Source of the DNA: Alphaproteobacteria bacterium UBA3612
GTDB lineage: Bacteria > Pseudomonadota > Alphaproteobacteria > Sphingomonadales > Sphingomonadaceae
Direction: 5' to 3'
Assembly (NCBI GenBank): GCA_002375465.1
Contig: DFLT01000015.1
Coordinates: 93,080-157,079, forward strand
DNA length: 64,000 nucleotides
The notes under the pieces were generated by a model. The model ran no database searches, was not told where the DNA came from, and saw only the letters and a list, made by a program, of their open reading frames with translations. Made by a program: the position numbers and the translations under genes. Of this stretch, positions 46,635-55,545 are shown piece after piece. Numbering within the stretch: the first letter of the stretch is position 1; each line of letters begins with the position of its first letter.

Positions 46635-47215
46635 TGGCGATGGCAGCCACCACGAGGACGGCGCTGATTTCCGCAGGCGGAGCTGTCGCCATGCTGGGCC
46701 TGGCCTATGCCAGCGTTCCCCTTTACCAGGTGTTCTGCCAGGTGACGGGCTTTGGCGGCGCGACGAAGCGTGCCGAAGCGGCAACGCAGGTGGTGGCGAC
46801 CGATGTGCCGATCGACGTGCGCTTCGACGCCAATGTCTCGCCCTCGCTCGGCTGGGAATTCGAGCCCGTGCAACAGAAGGTCACGCTGAACATCGGCGAG
46901 CGCAAGATGGCCTTCTATCAAGCGACGAATTTGACTGATGAGCCGATCACAGGGGTGGCGACATTCAATGTCACGCCGGATACGGCGGGCGAATATTTCG
47001 TAAAGGTGCAATGTTTCTGCTTCGATGAGCAGACGCTGCAGCCCGGCCAGTCCGTTTCGATGCCGCTGACCTATTATATCGATCCAGCGATCCTCGACGA
47101 TGCCGATGGCAGCCGGATCGAGGAGATCACGCTCTCCTATACCTTCTTCCCAGCGCGCACCGACACCGCTAGTACCTCCACAACGAACATGGGATCGTCA
47201 TCCGGACCATCGTGA
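46634..47215 (+). CDS. ctaG: Cytochrome c oxidase assembly protein CtaG/Cox11
   Basis: Delivers copper to the CuB site of subunit I. The 193-residue protein has one N-terminal membrane helix (TALISAGGAVAMLGLAYASV), the Cox11 signature LYQVFCQVTGFGGAT and the periplasmic copper-binding segment YFVKVQCFCFDEQTLQPGQS with the CFCF motif. The C-terminal serine/threonine tail is not conserved. It starts on the base that ends the preceding small gene. Confidence 0.96.
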   Translation: MAMAATTRTALISAGGAVAMLGLAYASVPLYQVFCQVTGFGGATKRAEAATQVVATDVPIDVRFDANVSPSLGWEFEPVQQKVTLNIGERKMAFYQATNLTDEPITGVATFNVTPDTAGEYFVKVQCFCFDEQTLQPGQSVSMPLTYYIDPAILDDADGSRIEEITLSYTFFPARTDTASTSTTNMGSSSGPS

Positions 47216-47299
47216 ACGCGCGGGCGCGTGAACCGCATTGCGCGCTTTGCCGGAACGGAACGGACAACGAGACCGAACAGGAACGACGAACAGGAATAA

Positions 47300-48133
47300 A
47301 TGATGGCCGGCGTCAAGAATCACGATTTTCACATTCTCCCCGCGAGCCCATGGCCGCTGATGGCGGCGGTCTCCTCGCTGATCGCGGCGGCCGGGGCGGT
47401 CATGTGGATGCATGAAGTCGCCTTTGGCGGCTGGGTTTTCGGCGTCGGTATGCTGGGCATCCTGTTCGTTTTCTACAGCTGGTGGGCCGATGTCGTGCGG
47501 GAGGCGAATAGCGGCGATCACACGCCCGTCGTGCAACTGCATCACCGCTATGGCATGATCCTGTTCATCGCATCGGAGGTGATGTTCTTCGTTGCATGGT
47601 TCTGGGCCTATTTCGATGCCTCGCTTTATCCTTCCACCGCTTCGGCGGTTGGCGGTGTCTGGCCGCCTGAGGGTATCGAGGTGCTTGATCCGTTCGTCTA
47701 TCCGCTGCTGAATACGCTGATCCTGCTGCTGTCGGGCACCACCGTGACGTGGGCGCACCACGCGCTGATCGAGGGTGACCGCGACGGGCTGAAGCGCGGC
47801 CTGTGGCTGACCATCATTCTGGGCGTGCTGTTCAGCTGTGTGCAGGCCTATGAATATGCCCACGCGGCCTTTGGTTTCGCGGGCAATATCTATGGCTCGA
47901 CCTTCTACATGGCGACCGGCTTCCACGGATTCCACGTCATCGTTGGCACCATCTTCCTGATCGTCTGCCTGATTCGTACCTATAAGGGTGACTTCACGCC
48001 GAAGCATCATTTTGGCTTTGAGGCGGCGGCCTGGTACTGGCACTTCGTCGACGTGGTCTGGCTGTTCCTGTTCATCTCCATCTATGTGTGGGGTTCGGAC
48101 TTTGGAGCGGCGGCCGGTATGCACGGGGGCTGA
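47300..48133 (+). CDS. ctaE: Cytochrome c oxidase subunit III
   Basis: Structural seven-helix subunit of the aa3 oxidase. The 277-residue product starts MMAGVKNHDFHILPASPWPL and has ILFIASEVMFFVAWFWAYFD, the conserved TTVTWAHHALIEGDRDGLKR and YMATGFHGFHVIVGTIFLIV, ending WHFVDVVWLFLFISIYVWGS. The start may be 47300 or 47303 (two ATGs). An 84-base gap with no clear signal separates it from ctaG. Confidence 0.97.
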   Translation: MMAGVKNHDFHILPASPWPLMAAVSSLIAAAGAVMWMHEVAFGGWVFGVGMLGILFVFYSWWADVVREANSGDHTPVVQLHHRYGMILFIASEVMFFVAWFWAYFDASLYPSTASAVGGVWPPEGIEVLDPFVYPLLNTLILLLSGTTVTWAHHALIEGDRDGLKRGLWLTIILGVLFSCVQAYEYAHAAFGFAGNIYGSTFYMATGFHGFHVIVGTIFLIVCLIRTYKGDFTPKHHFGFEAAAWYWHFVDVVWLFLFISIYVWGSDFGAAAGMHGG

Positions 48134-48141
48134 TTCGACGC

Positions 48142-48161
48142 CCCCTCCCCAGCGGGAGGGG
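48142..48161. other. Hairpin between ctaE and the DUF983 gene
   Basis: CCCCTCCC pairs perfectly with GGGAGGGG around CAGC, 9 bases past the ctaE stop. No T-tract follows; more G/C runs lie downstream to 48178. It may set the 3' end of a stable upstream message while allowing readthrough. Confidence 0.35.
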
Positions 48162-48199
48162 CAAGGGGAGGGAGCCCCTCTCAATCGCGGATATTCTAT

Positions 48200-48622
48200 T
48201 TGAAGAGACCGGATCCAGCGCCTACCGAAACAGCCGCCAATGGGCCGTACCATGAGGGCGGCCCGGGGAAGCGTGTAGATGTCGGCGCCGCGTTCGCGGG
48301 AAAATGTCCGCGCTGCCGCAAGGGCGCGATCTTCAGGCAGTTGATCGTGTTCAAGGACAAATGTCCCGAATGCGCGCTGGACCTGGAACAATTCAACGTC
48401 GGCGACGGCGCGACCGTGTTCCTGATCTTTTTGCTGAACGTCGTCGGGATGATCGGCATTCTGGTTTGCCATTTCGTCCTGAACGTGCCGATCTGGATTA
48501 ACGCGCCGCTTTGGACGGCCGTGATCATCGGACTGGCCATACTGGGCCTCCGCGCATCGAAGGGCCTGTTGCTGGCACTGGAATATAAGAATGACGCGCG
48601 TATCGGCGAATTGAAATCGTGA
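48200..48622 (+). CDS. DUF983 membrane protein with zinc-ribbon
   Basis: A 140-residue protein with two CxxC pairs near residues 36-58 (KCPRCRKGAIF and KDKCPECALDLEQFNVGDGA), then two transmembrane helices (ATVFLIFLLNVVGMIGILVC and PLWTAVIIGLAILGLRASKG). Only a TTG start at 48200 is available before the zinc-ribbon, with GGA 8 bases upstream. DUF983 proteins sit between coxC and SURF1 across alphaproteobacteria, and a role in oxidase assembly is assumed from context. Its stop overlaps the SURF1 start (GTGA). Confidence 0.88.
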   Translation: MKRPDPAPTETAANGPYHEGGPGKRVDVGAAFAGKCPRCRKGAIFRQLIVFKDKCPECALDLEQFNVGDGATVFLIFLLNVVGMIGILVCHFVLNVPIWINAPLWTAVIIGLAILGLRASKGLLLALEYKNDARIGELKS

Positions 48623-49230
48623 AGCTGCCGCTGGTGCCGACCATCATGGTCGTTCTGGCCGTGCCTGTGCTTATCGCGCTGGGAATTTGGCAATTGGGCC
48701 GGGCGGATGAAAAGGCGGCGATGCTGGCGGCGCTGTCGGCCAGCCCGGACCTGCCGACGGTGACCATCGAGGGCGCGGATTGGCCGGACGCACTGGATTT
48801 CCGCCATATCCAGACAAGCTGTCACTTCGTCGGCGATCCCGTTGCAAAGGCGGGCCGCAATGCGTCCGGGGCGGCAGGCTATAGCTATTTTGCCGAATGC
48901 CGTCCCGGCCCCTCCGTCAGGACGATTGAGGTGAACCTTGGCTGGGACGCGCGCCCGGATCGCACGGTGCCCCTGCCAAAGGGTGAGGCGGTGCCGGTCA
49001 TGGGCCTGGCGCGTCATGACCGGTCGCGTGCGAACGAGGGAGGCGTGATCCCCTATGTCATGATCGCCGCGCCCCCCCTTGCGAGTCTTTCGCAGAGTCG
49101 CATTCCGACGACGGAGGACATTCCGGACAATCACATGGCCTATGCCGTGCAGTGGTTCGGCTTTGCCGCGACGCTGGCGATCATCTACCTGGTCTATGTG
49201 CGCGGCTGGCGTCGGGGGCGTAAGGTATGA
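48619..49230 (+). CDS. SURF1-family oxidase assembly protein
   Basis: Helps insert haem a into subunit I. The 203-residue product has the two typical terminal membrane helices (VPTIMVVLAVPVLIALGIWQ, with the motif GIWQLGRADEK, and FGFAATLAIIYLVYVRGWRR) around a periplasmic domain with PDNHMAYAVQWFGF. It starts with GTG at 48619, overlapping the DUF983 stop by 4 bases. Somewhat shorter than average SURF1 but complete. Confidence 0.93.
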   Translation: MKLPLVPTIMVVLAVPVLIALGIWQLGRADEKAAMLAALSASPDLPTVTIEGADWPDALDFRHIQTSCHFVGDPVAKAGRNASGAAGYSYFAECRPGPSVRTIEVNLGWDARPDRTVPLPKGEAVPVMGLARHDRSRANEGGVIPYVMIAAPPLASLSQSRIPTTEDIPDNHMAYAVQWFGFAATLAIIYLVYVRGWRRGRKV

Positions 49231-49287
49231 TCGGATTGCGCGCCGACATTGCGGGCGGCCCCGTGCGCCGTTAAGTCGCGCGCCACC

Positions 49288-50685
49288 ATGCAATATATTT
49301 CCACGCGCGGTACCGCGCCCACGCTTTCGTTCCAAGACGTTACGCTCGCCGGTCTGGCGAACGATGGCGGGCTGTATGTGCCCCAGGCCTGGCCGACCCT
49401 GTCGCGCGAGCAGATCGCCGATCTGGCCGGTCTCGATTATATCGAAACCTGCGTGCGTATCTGTGCGCCGTTCGTGGCGGGCAGCCTGAACGAGGATGAG
49501 TTTCGCGCACTGGCGAAGGAAGCCTATGGCGGCTTTGCGCATGCGGCCATCACGCCACTGGTGCAACTGGACGCGCAGCAATGGCTGTTGGAACTGTTCC
49601 ATGGCCCGACGCTGGCGTTCAAGGATGTCGCGCTGCAATTGCTGGGACAATTATTCGCGCGCTTTCTGGACAAGAGCGACCGGCACCTGACCATTATCGG
49701 CGCCACGTCCGGGGATACGGGCAGCGCGGCGATCCATGCGTTGGCGGGTCTGGATACTGTCGACGTCTTCATGATGCACCCGAAGGGGCGCATTTCCGAC
49801 GTGCAGCGCAGGCAGATGACGACCATCGTCGCCCCCAACGTCTATAATATTGCCATAGAGGGCAGCTTTGACGACGCACAGGCGCATGTGAAGCGCATGT
49901 TTGGCGACCCCGCGATGAATGCGCGCTTTGACCTGAGCGCGGTGAATTCCATCAATTGGGCGCGCCTGATGGCGCAGGTGGTCTATTATTTCTACGCCGC
50001 CGTGCGGCTGGGCGCGCCGCACCGGAAGGTCGCGTTCAGTGTACCCACCGGCAATTTCGGCGATGTCTTTGCCGGGTATGTCGCCGCGCAAATGGGCCTG
50101 CCGATAGAGCGGCTGATCGTCGCGACGAACGTCAACGATATTCTGCACCGCGCGCTTTCGGCCGGAGATTACAGTGTCGGCGATGTGACGGCCACGGCCG
50201 CCCCGTCGATGGACATACAGGTGTCGTCGAATTTCGAGCGACTGCTGTTCGACCTGGGCGGACGCGACGGACCCGCGCTTGCGCGCATGATGACCGGTTT
50301 TGAGACGGACCGGCGCATGACCATTCCAGAGGATATGCGGATCGGCAGCAGTCTGTTCACATCCGCCCGCATCGATGCGGAGGATATGTCCATGGCGCTG
50401 CGCTGGGCGCGGGAGGCGAGTGGGCAGCTGATCGATCCGCATACGGCCATCGGCCTAGCAGCGGCGCGAGGCAGCGACATCGCGCCCGATGTGCCCGTCG
50501 TGACGCTGGCCACGGCCCATCCGGCGAAGTTCGGCGACGCGGTTGAACGCGCGGCCGGCGAGCGTCCGCGTCTGCCTGCACGTCTGGGTAGCCTGATGGA
50601 CCGGGAGGAGCGCTGCACCACCCTGCCCGGCAGTTATGAGGCGATTGCCGCATTCGTCGCCGAACATGCCCGCGCGCGTAGCTAG
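49288..50685 (+). CDS. thrC: Threonine synthase
   Basis: Converts O-phosphohomoserine to threonine with PLP, the step after ThrB (1-860). The 465-residue protein starts MQYISTRGTAPTLSFQDVTL. The PLP lysine lies in LFHGPTLAFKDVALQLLGQL, and the phosphate-binding loops are IIGATSGDTGSAAIHALAGL and VAFSVPTGNFGDVFAGYVAA. It is the long yeast/E. coli-like class. The open frame from 49249 adds 13 residues of no likeness. It follows SURF1 by 57 bases and abuts the M16 peptidase with no spacer. Confidence 0.97.
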   Translation: MQYISTRGTAPTLSFQDVTLAGLANDGGLYVPQAWPTLSREQIADLAGLDYIETCVRICAPFVAGSLNEDEFRALAKEAYGGFAHAAITPLVQLDAQQWLLELFHGPTLAFKDVALQLLGQLFARFLDKSDRHLTIIGATSGDTGSAAIHALAGLDTVDVFMMHPKGRISDVQRRQMTTIVAPNVYNIAIEGSFDDAQAHVKRMFGDPAMNARFDLSAVNSINWARLMAQVVYYFYAAVRLGAPHRKVAFSVPTGNFGDVFAGYVAAQMGLPIERLIVATNVNDILHRALSAGDYSVGDVTATAAPSMDIQVSSNFERLLFDLGGRDGPALARMMTGFETDRRMTIPEDMRIGSSLFTSARIDAEDMSMALRWAREASGQLIDPHTAIGLAAARGSDIAPDVPVVTLATAHPAKFGDAVERAAGERPRLPARLGSLMDREERCTTLPGSYEAIAAFVAEHARARS

Positions 50686-51915
50686 ATGCAGCGGCTGACC
50701 ATTCTTCCCAACGGTCTGCGTGTCGTCACGCGGGAAATGCCCAGTGTCGAGACCATCGCCGTTGCCGTGCATGCGGATGCCGGATCACGGCACGAAACGG
50801 CGCGCGAGAACGGCCTCGCGCACCTGTTCGAACATATGGTGTTCAAGGGGGCGGGTGGGCGTTCGGCGCGGCAACTGGCCGAGGTGGTCGAAGATGTCGG
50901 CGGCGAACTGAACGCCATGACCGGGCGCGAGGGGACGGTGTTTTCCGCGCGCCTCCTCGCCGAGGATGCCCCGTTGGGCCTGTCCGTCATCGCCGACATG
51001 ATCCGTCGCCCACATCTGGATGAGGAAGAACTGGTCAGGGAAAAGCAGGTCGTACTGCAGGAACTGGGCGAGGTGCGCGACAATGCCAGCGATCTGGTGT
51101 TCGACGATCTGCAGGAGGTGGCGTTTCCGGATCAGGCGCTTGGCCGCTCTATCCTGGGCGACGAGGCGAGCGTCGAGGGCCTGACCGGCGGCGATTTGCG
51201 GTCCTGGGCGGATCGGCATTATCGTCCGGCAACGATGCTGGTGGTTGCAGCCGGAAAGCTGGACCATGACCGTATCGTCAACGAGGCGGAAGCTTGTTTC
51301 GGCGATATGAGCGGCGGGACGGCCCCAGTGGCGGAGGTCGCCCGGTTCCGGAATGGCCAGATGCACCGCGACCGCGCAACGGAGCAGGCGCATCTGACGC
51401 TGGGCTTTGCCGGGCCGTCGCTGACAGACAAAACCCTGTTCGCGGCGCGGTTGTTCGGCGAAGCCGTGGGTGGCGGCATGTCGTCGCGACTGTTCCAGGA
51501 ACTGCGCGAGGAGCGCGGCCTGGCCTATAGCGTGTTTGCATCGCATACGCCCTTTGCCGATGCTGGTCTGTTCACCGCCTATGCCGCCGCGCGAAAGCGG
51601 GACGCCGACGATGCGATGGCGTTGATGCGGGACGTGCTGGAAGGGGCGGTCGATACGCTGACCCAGGCGGAACTGGACCGTGCGCGTGCGCTCGCCAAAT
51701 CAGGGCTGCTGATGGCGCTGGAAAACTGCGAGGGACAGGCCGGCTACGTCGCGCGGCAGGTTTTGATCCACGGCAAGACCATCGAACCGTCCGAGGTCGT
51801 CGAACAGATCGACCGGCTGACGCTGGAAGAAGTACGCGCGGTCGGGGCCGCGATGCTGTCGGGTGAGCCGGCCATCGCAACCATCGGCGCGGGAGCGCTG
51901 AAGGCGGCGGCATGA
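50686..51915 (+). CDS. M16-family zinc peptidase (processing-peptidase-like)
   Basis: A 409-residue one-unit M16B metallopeptidase related to the beta subunit of mitochondrial processing peptidase. The inverted zinc motif HxxEH is in ENGLAHLFEHMVFKGAGGRS, with the distal glutamate region EVVEDVGGELNAMTGREGTV. The C-terminal half has the substrate-clamp segment MSSRLFQELREERGLAYSVF. It is probably cytoplasmic or periplasmic (no clear signal peptide). Its ATG follows the thrC stop directly. The substrate is unknown. Confidence 0.95.
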   Translation: MQRLTILPNGLRVVTREMPSVETIAVAVHADAGSRHETARENGLAHLFEHMVFKGAGGRSARQLAEVVEDVGGELNAMTGREGTVFSARLLAEDAPLGLSVIADMIRRPHLDEEELVREKQVVLQELGEVRDNASDLVFDDLQEVAFPDQALGRSILGDEASVEGLTGGDLRSWADRHYRPATMLVVAAGKLDHDRIVNEAEACFGDMSGGTAPVAEVARFRNGQMHRDRATEQAHLTLGFAGPSLTDKTLFAARLFGEAVGGGMSSRLFQELREERGLAYSVFASHTPFADAGLFTAYAAARKRDADDAMALMRDVLEGAVDTLTQAELDRARALAKSGLLMALENCEGQAGYVARQVLIHGKTIEPSEVVEQIDRLTLEEVRAVGAAMLSGEPAIATIGAGALKAAA

Positions 51916-52790
51916 CCGCAGATCCTGAAGCGCCCGAGCTGAAGACGCTGATCGCGGAGCCGCACGAAGCGTACACATTGCTCGATTCAGGCGACGGGCG
52001 AAAACTGGAACGCTATGGCCCGTACCGTTTTATCCGGCCGGAGCCGCAGGCCATGTGGAGGCCCGCGACCAAGGACTGGCAGGCGGACGGTGAGTTCCTG
52101 CCCGCTGCAGATGCGGATGGCGGCGGACGCTGGCATCTGGCTGACGGTGTGCCGGAAAGCTGGCCGCTGGGGCGCGGCAATGTGCGTTTTCATGCCGCGA
52201 ATACGCCATTCCGGCATCTGGCCTTTTTTCCCGACATGGCGCCGCAATGGGACTGGATGGCGTCGCGGACAGGGGCGAACGATGAGGTGATGAACCTTTT
52301 CGGCTATACCGGCCTGGGGTCCCTGATCCTGGCCGACCGGGGCGCGAAGGTGACCCATGTCGATGCGTCGAAAAAGGCCGTGGCGGCGGCACGCGATAAT
52401 CAGGCGCTGAGCGGGATGCAGGACCGGCCGATACGTTGGTTGGTGGAAGATGCGCTGAAATATGCGGAGCGGGAGGTGCGGCGCGGCAGGCGCTATGACG
52501 GTATCGTGCTCGATCCGCCGAAATTCGGGCGCGGGCCGAAGGGCGAGCGCTGGGAACTGACCGAGACGCTGCCCGAGCTGCTGCGCACGCTGGCGGATTT
52601 GCTGGACGAGAATTCGAAATATCTGGTGCTGACCGCCTATGCGGTGCGCATGTCGGCGCTGTCGCTGGGTATATTGATGAAGGAGGTGCTGCCGCACGGC
52701 CGGATCGAGATGGGCGAGATGACCGTGCGGGAACAGGCCCGTGGACTACTGCTGCCCACGGCGATCTTTGCGAGGTGGATGCCGGCCTGA
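51912..52790 (+). CDS. Class I SAM-dependent methyltransferase (RlmI/RlmK-like)
   Basis: A 292-residue methyltransferase with SAM motif I in VMNLFGYTGLGSLILADRGA, the acidic ribose-binding segment KVTHVDASKKAVAAARDNQA and the catalytic-loop segment YDGIVLDPPKFGRGPKGERW. The DPPKF form is typical of 23S rRNA cytosine methyltransferases of the RlmI/RlmK group, but the usual N-terminal PUA domain and catalytic cysteine are not evident, so the target is open. It overlaps the M16 peptidase by 4 bases (ATGA). Confidence 0.88.
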   Translation: MTADPEAPELKTLIAEPHEAYTLLDSGDGRKLERYGPYRFIRPEPQAMWRPATKDWQADGEFLPAADADGGGRWHLADGVPESWPLGRGNVRFHAANTPFRHLAFFPDMAPQWDWMASRTGANDEVMNLFGYTGLGSLILADRGAKVTHVDASKKAVAAARDNQALSGMQDRPIRWLVEDALKYAEREVRRGRRYDGIVLDPPKFGRGPKGERWELTETLPELLRTLADLLDENSKYLVLTAYAVRMSALSLGILMKEVLPHGRIEMGEMTVREQARGLLLPTAIFARWMPA

Positions 52791-52811
52791 TCAGCGGCGG
52801 AGGCGACGGCC

Positions 52812-53567
52812 TCAGATCCCGCCATCTATCGGATCGACGTCCACGGCGCGCAGCGCGGTCATCAGGCGCTCTGCGGCGTCGTCCAGGACCTGGCGTTCAC
52901 GCGCGCGTATGACGAAGTTCGACCCGACCTTCCCCTCTCGCCAGAACGGGTAGGAACCGATCTGCACGCCAGGCTTCTCGCTTTCCACGGTGCTGAGGAC
53001 ATCGGCGACTGCGGTCTCGCCCACCCACGCGCCGACGGAGCGATCCAGTACCGGCTGTCCGCCGGCCAATGTGCCGGCGATGCCCGCGAGCATGCCCTGT
53101 GTGATCTTCGGAACGCCAGCCATCATGAAGATATTGTCGATCCGGATGCCGGGTGCGCCGGAAACCGGATTTGGGATCAGCTCCGCTCCCTCCGGCACAC
53201 GCGCCATCCGCATGCGTGCGGTGGAGATACGGTCGCCATAATAGCCCTCGAGAATCCGTTTTGCCTCAGGATGGATCACGACGGCGCGTTGCAATGCCTG
53301 CGCCACGGCATCGACGGTAATGTCGTCGTGCGTCGGTCCGATGCCGCCAGTGGTGAACAGATAATCATAAGATGTCCGCGCCCGGTTGACCGCCTCTATG
53401 ATGCGCCCCATCTCATCAGGGACAATCTCGACGCCTTTCAGCTCGATCCCCTCGACATTCAGCCATTTGGCGAGGTAGGCGGTATTGGCGTCCTGGGTGC
53501 GGCCGGACAGGATTTCGTCACCGATGACGATCAGGCCGGCGGTCCAGATTTTGGTTCGATCAGGCAT
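52812..53567 (-). CDS. MoaB/CinA N-terminal-like molybdopterin-binding protein
   Basis: A 251-residue protein with the molybdopterin-binding fold: TAGLIVIGDEILSGRTQDAN, DYLFTTGGIGPTHDDITVDA and PGIRIDNIFMMAGVPKITQG. It matches the N-terminal domain of CinA and lacks the C-terminal nicotinamide-amidase domain, as is usual for the stand-alone form of this group. The frame is open to 53696; the ATG at 53567 (MPDRTKIWTAG) is the family start. It diverges from map across 47 bases. Confidence 0.9.
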   Translation of the reverse strand: MPDRTKIWTAGLIVIGDEILSGRTQDANTAYLAKWLNVEGIELKGVEIVPDEMGRIIEAVNRARTSYDYLFTTGGIGPTHDDITVDAVAQALQRAVVIHPEAKRILEGYYGDRISTARMRMARVPEGAELIPNPVSGAPGIRIDNIFMMAGVPKITQGMLAGIAGTLAGGQPVLDRSVGAWVGETAVADVLSTVESEKPGVQIGSYPFWREGKVGSNFVIRARERQVLDDAAERLMTALRAVDVDPIDGGI

Positions 53568-53614
53568 GGGCGTCAGGCATAACGCGCACAGCGGCAGGAA
53601 GGAAGCAGCGAGAC

Positions 53615-54448
53615 ATGGACGTTTTGACAAAGGATCGCGCGCGGGATGACGTCCGTCTGGCGGGCGATGGCGTGAAACTGCATGGACCGGCGGCATTCGA
53701 GGGGATGCGTGTGGCCGGCCAGCTTGCCGCCAGCGCGCTCGACATGATCGCGCCGCACGTCGTTTCAGGTGCGGTGACGCGCGAACTTGATGACCGCATT
53801 TATGAATTCGTCCGCGCCGCAGGCGCCGTGCCCGCGACGATTTTCTACCGCGGCTATTCGCACTCCAGCTGCATCAGCATCAATCATGTCGTCTGCCACG
53901 GCATCCCGTCGTCAAAGAAGCTGGTGAAGGGCGATATCGTCAATATCGACATCACCGTCATCGTCGACGGCTGGCATGGCGATACCAGCCGGATGTTCCT
54001 GGTCGGCGATGTTTCGGTGAAGGCAAAGCGCCTGGTCGATATTACCTATGACTGCCTGATGCTGGGCATCGAGGCGGCAAAGCCTGGTGCCCATCTGGGC
54101 GATATTGGCCATGCGATCCAAAGCTATGCCGAGGGCGAGCGTTGCTCCGTCGTCAGGGATTTCTGTGGTCACGGCCTGGGGCAGAAATTCCACGATGAAC
54201 CGAGCGTCGTTCATGCGGGCCGTCCCGGCACCGGCCCGCTGCTGCGCCCCGGCATGTTCTTCACCATCGAACCCATGATCAATCTGGGCAAGGATGGCGT
54301 GAAGGTGCTGGGCGACGGCTGGACGGCGGTGACGCGCGACCGGCAATTATCGGCGCAATTCGAACATAGCATCGGCATAACCGAAGAAGGCGCGGAGATT
54401 TTTACGAAATCGCCCAAGGGCCTCGACCGGCCGCCCTACGCCGTCTAG
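53615..54448 (+). CDS. map: Methionine aminopeptidase, type I
   Basis: Removes the N-terminal methionine of new proteins. The 277-residue enzyme has all five metal ligands visible: Asp in DIVNIDITVIVDGWHGDTSR (two), His in VRDFCGHGLGQKFHDEPSV, and Glu in GMFFTIEPMINLG and near AQFEHSIGITEEG. The start at 53615 has GGAAGGAAG upstream. Slightly longer N-terminus than in E. coli. It is followed by a 21-bp triple tandem repeat. Confidence 0.96.
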   Translation: MDVLTKDRARDDVRLAGDGVKLHGPAAFEGMRVAGQLAASALDMIAPHVVSGAVTRELDDRIYEFVRAAGAVPATIFYRGYSHSSCISINHVVCHGIPSSKKLVKGDIVNIDITVIVDGWHGDTSRMFLVGDVSVKAKRLVDITYDCLMLGIEAAKPGAHLGDIGHAIQSYAEGERCSVVRDFCGHGLGQKFHDEPSVVHAGRPGTGPLLRPGMFFTIEPMINLGKDGVKVLGDGWTAVTRDRQLSAQFEHSIGITEEGAEIFTKSPKGLDRPPYAV

Positions 54449-54480
54449 CGGCGGCGCCTGAGTGGGAGCCTGGCGCGCAA

Positions 54481-54543
54481 GGGAGAGTTGGCCAGTCTAT
54501 AGGGAGAGTAGGCCAGTCTATAGGGAGAGTAGGCCAGTCTATC
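54481..54543. repeat. 21-bp tandem repeat, three copies
   Basis: Three head-to-tail 21-base units run from 54481 to 54501, 54502 to 54522 and 54523 to 54543, each GGGAGAGT(T/A)GGCCAGTCTAT plus one base. Copies 2 and 3 differ only at the last base; copy 1 has T for A at position 9. They lie between map and the convergent lipoprotein gene. No protein is encoded across them. Confidence 0.93.
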
Positions 54544-54613
54544 GCCACTTCCCGGCGACCGTATCCGCCGACTGCTCGTTGCCAACCGCCATCCGCAGGA
54601 CGAACTTCCGTCC

Positions 54614-55411
54614 TTAACCTTCGCCGCGATAGCGTGCTTTCAGCATTTCCTGCAGGTCCCGGTCGAAACTGATCGATACTTCATAAGGCCCCTCCGCATA
54701 GGGCCCTGCGACATAGGGCGACAGAAGTACGGTCATGCCGTTCGGTTCTCCCCCGCGCGGGCCGATCAGTGCGATGGGCTGTTCGTCCAGATCGGGGCAG
54801 TCTTCGAAATCAGCGGATGCCGTCCTCCCATCGCGGCGTTCGCTGCGCATTTCGTCCAAGGCCGCACAATAGCGTTTCGACAGCGTGTCACGCGCAACCG
54901 GCCAATTGATGAAGAGGTCGGAGAATTCCACCTCCCGCTGCTCCTCTGTGTCCCAGAACTTGCTTTGGAAAAAGGAATTGGGATGCGCACCGCCGGTATA
55001 ATTGTGCGCCTCGACCTTTAGGTTAATCAAAGCGGGATTGCGAAACGCAACGCGCCAGCGTTCATCGTGCATGACGGCCTGGGGCGGCAATTCTTCCTCT
55101 GCGCGGAACTGCGCCTGCTCGCGTGCGGTCTCCGCCAGGTCCGAGCGCGTGGCTTCCGCCCTCTGTCGAAGCGTTTCCAGCAGTTTCGGATAGCGGCCGA
55201 TAAGGGCTGGCACGCTCCATTCAAATTCCATGGTGGGGGAATATTCATCCAGGATCAGGTCTTCCGCCAAGATGGGTTCGTCGCTCTCCTCGTCCCGGTC
55301 CGTATTCAGGTCGCCGGGCTCCGCCGACGCAGTCGAGGTGTCGTTCGCCGGCTCTCCGTCGCAGGCGGAAAGCAGCGCCAATGATGCGAGGGCAGCGATA
55401 ATCGGGCGCAT
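54614..55411 (-). CDS. DUF3298/DUF4163-like lipoprotein
   Basis: A 265-residue predicted lipoprotein: MRPIIAALASLALLSACDGE has the lipobox LLSAC. An acidic linker follows, then a domain with LINLKVEAHNYTGGAHPNSF and WDTEEQREVEFSDLFINWPV, typical of the RsiV/DUF3298 fold (a YTGGAHP-type loop), ending LLSPYVAGPYAEGPYEVSI. Members are secreted or lipid-anchored proteins of uncertain role; in Bacillus, RsiV relatives bind lysozyme, but this cannot be transferred here. The start at 55411 follows from the signal peptide. Confidence 0.88.
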   Translation of the reverse strand: MRPIIAALASLALLSACDGEPANDTSTASAEPGDLNTDRDEESDEPILAEDLILDEYSPTMEFEWSVPALIGRYPKLLETLRQRAEATRSDLAETAREQAQFRAEEELPPQAVMHDERWRVAFRNPALINLKVEAHNYTGGAHPNSFFQSKFWDTEEQREVEFSDLFINWPVARDTLSKRYCAALDEMRSERRDGRTASADFEDCPDLDEQPIALIGPRGGEPNGMTVLLSPYVAGPYAEGPYEVSISFDRDLQEMLKARYRGEG

Positions 55412-55447
55412 AACAGGTCTCCATTCAAGCAGGCTGTCGACCCTATA

Positions 55448-55466
55448 CGTCATTCCCGCGAAAGCG
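55448..55466. repeat. Decayed REP-like half palindrome
   Basis: CGTCATTCCCGCGAAAGCG resembles the left arm and loop of the palindromes at 31683 and 34159 (GTCATCCCGGC...). The right arm is lost (AAAAACC instead of GGGAATCC). It sits in the 134-base gap upstream of the lipoprotein gene and after cysS. Confidence 0.4.
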
Positions 55467-55545
55467 AAAAACCATAGTCGCGGGCGGTGCCTTCACGACG
55501 CATCGCGTTTACCAGCCGGACCCTGCCATTTGGAAAGGCTTGGAA

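Noticed and set aside
54481..54543. Possible CRISPR array
   Set aside because: The 21-base units are directly adjacent with no spacers, and there are only three; no cas genes are present.
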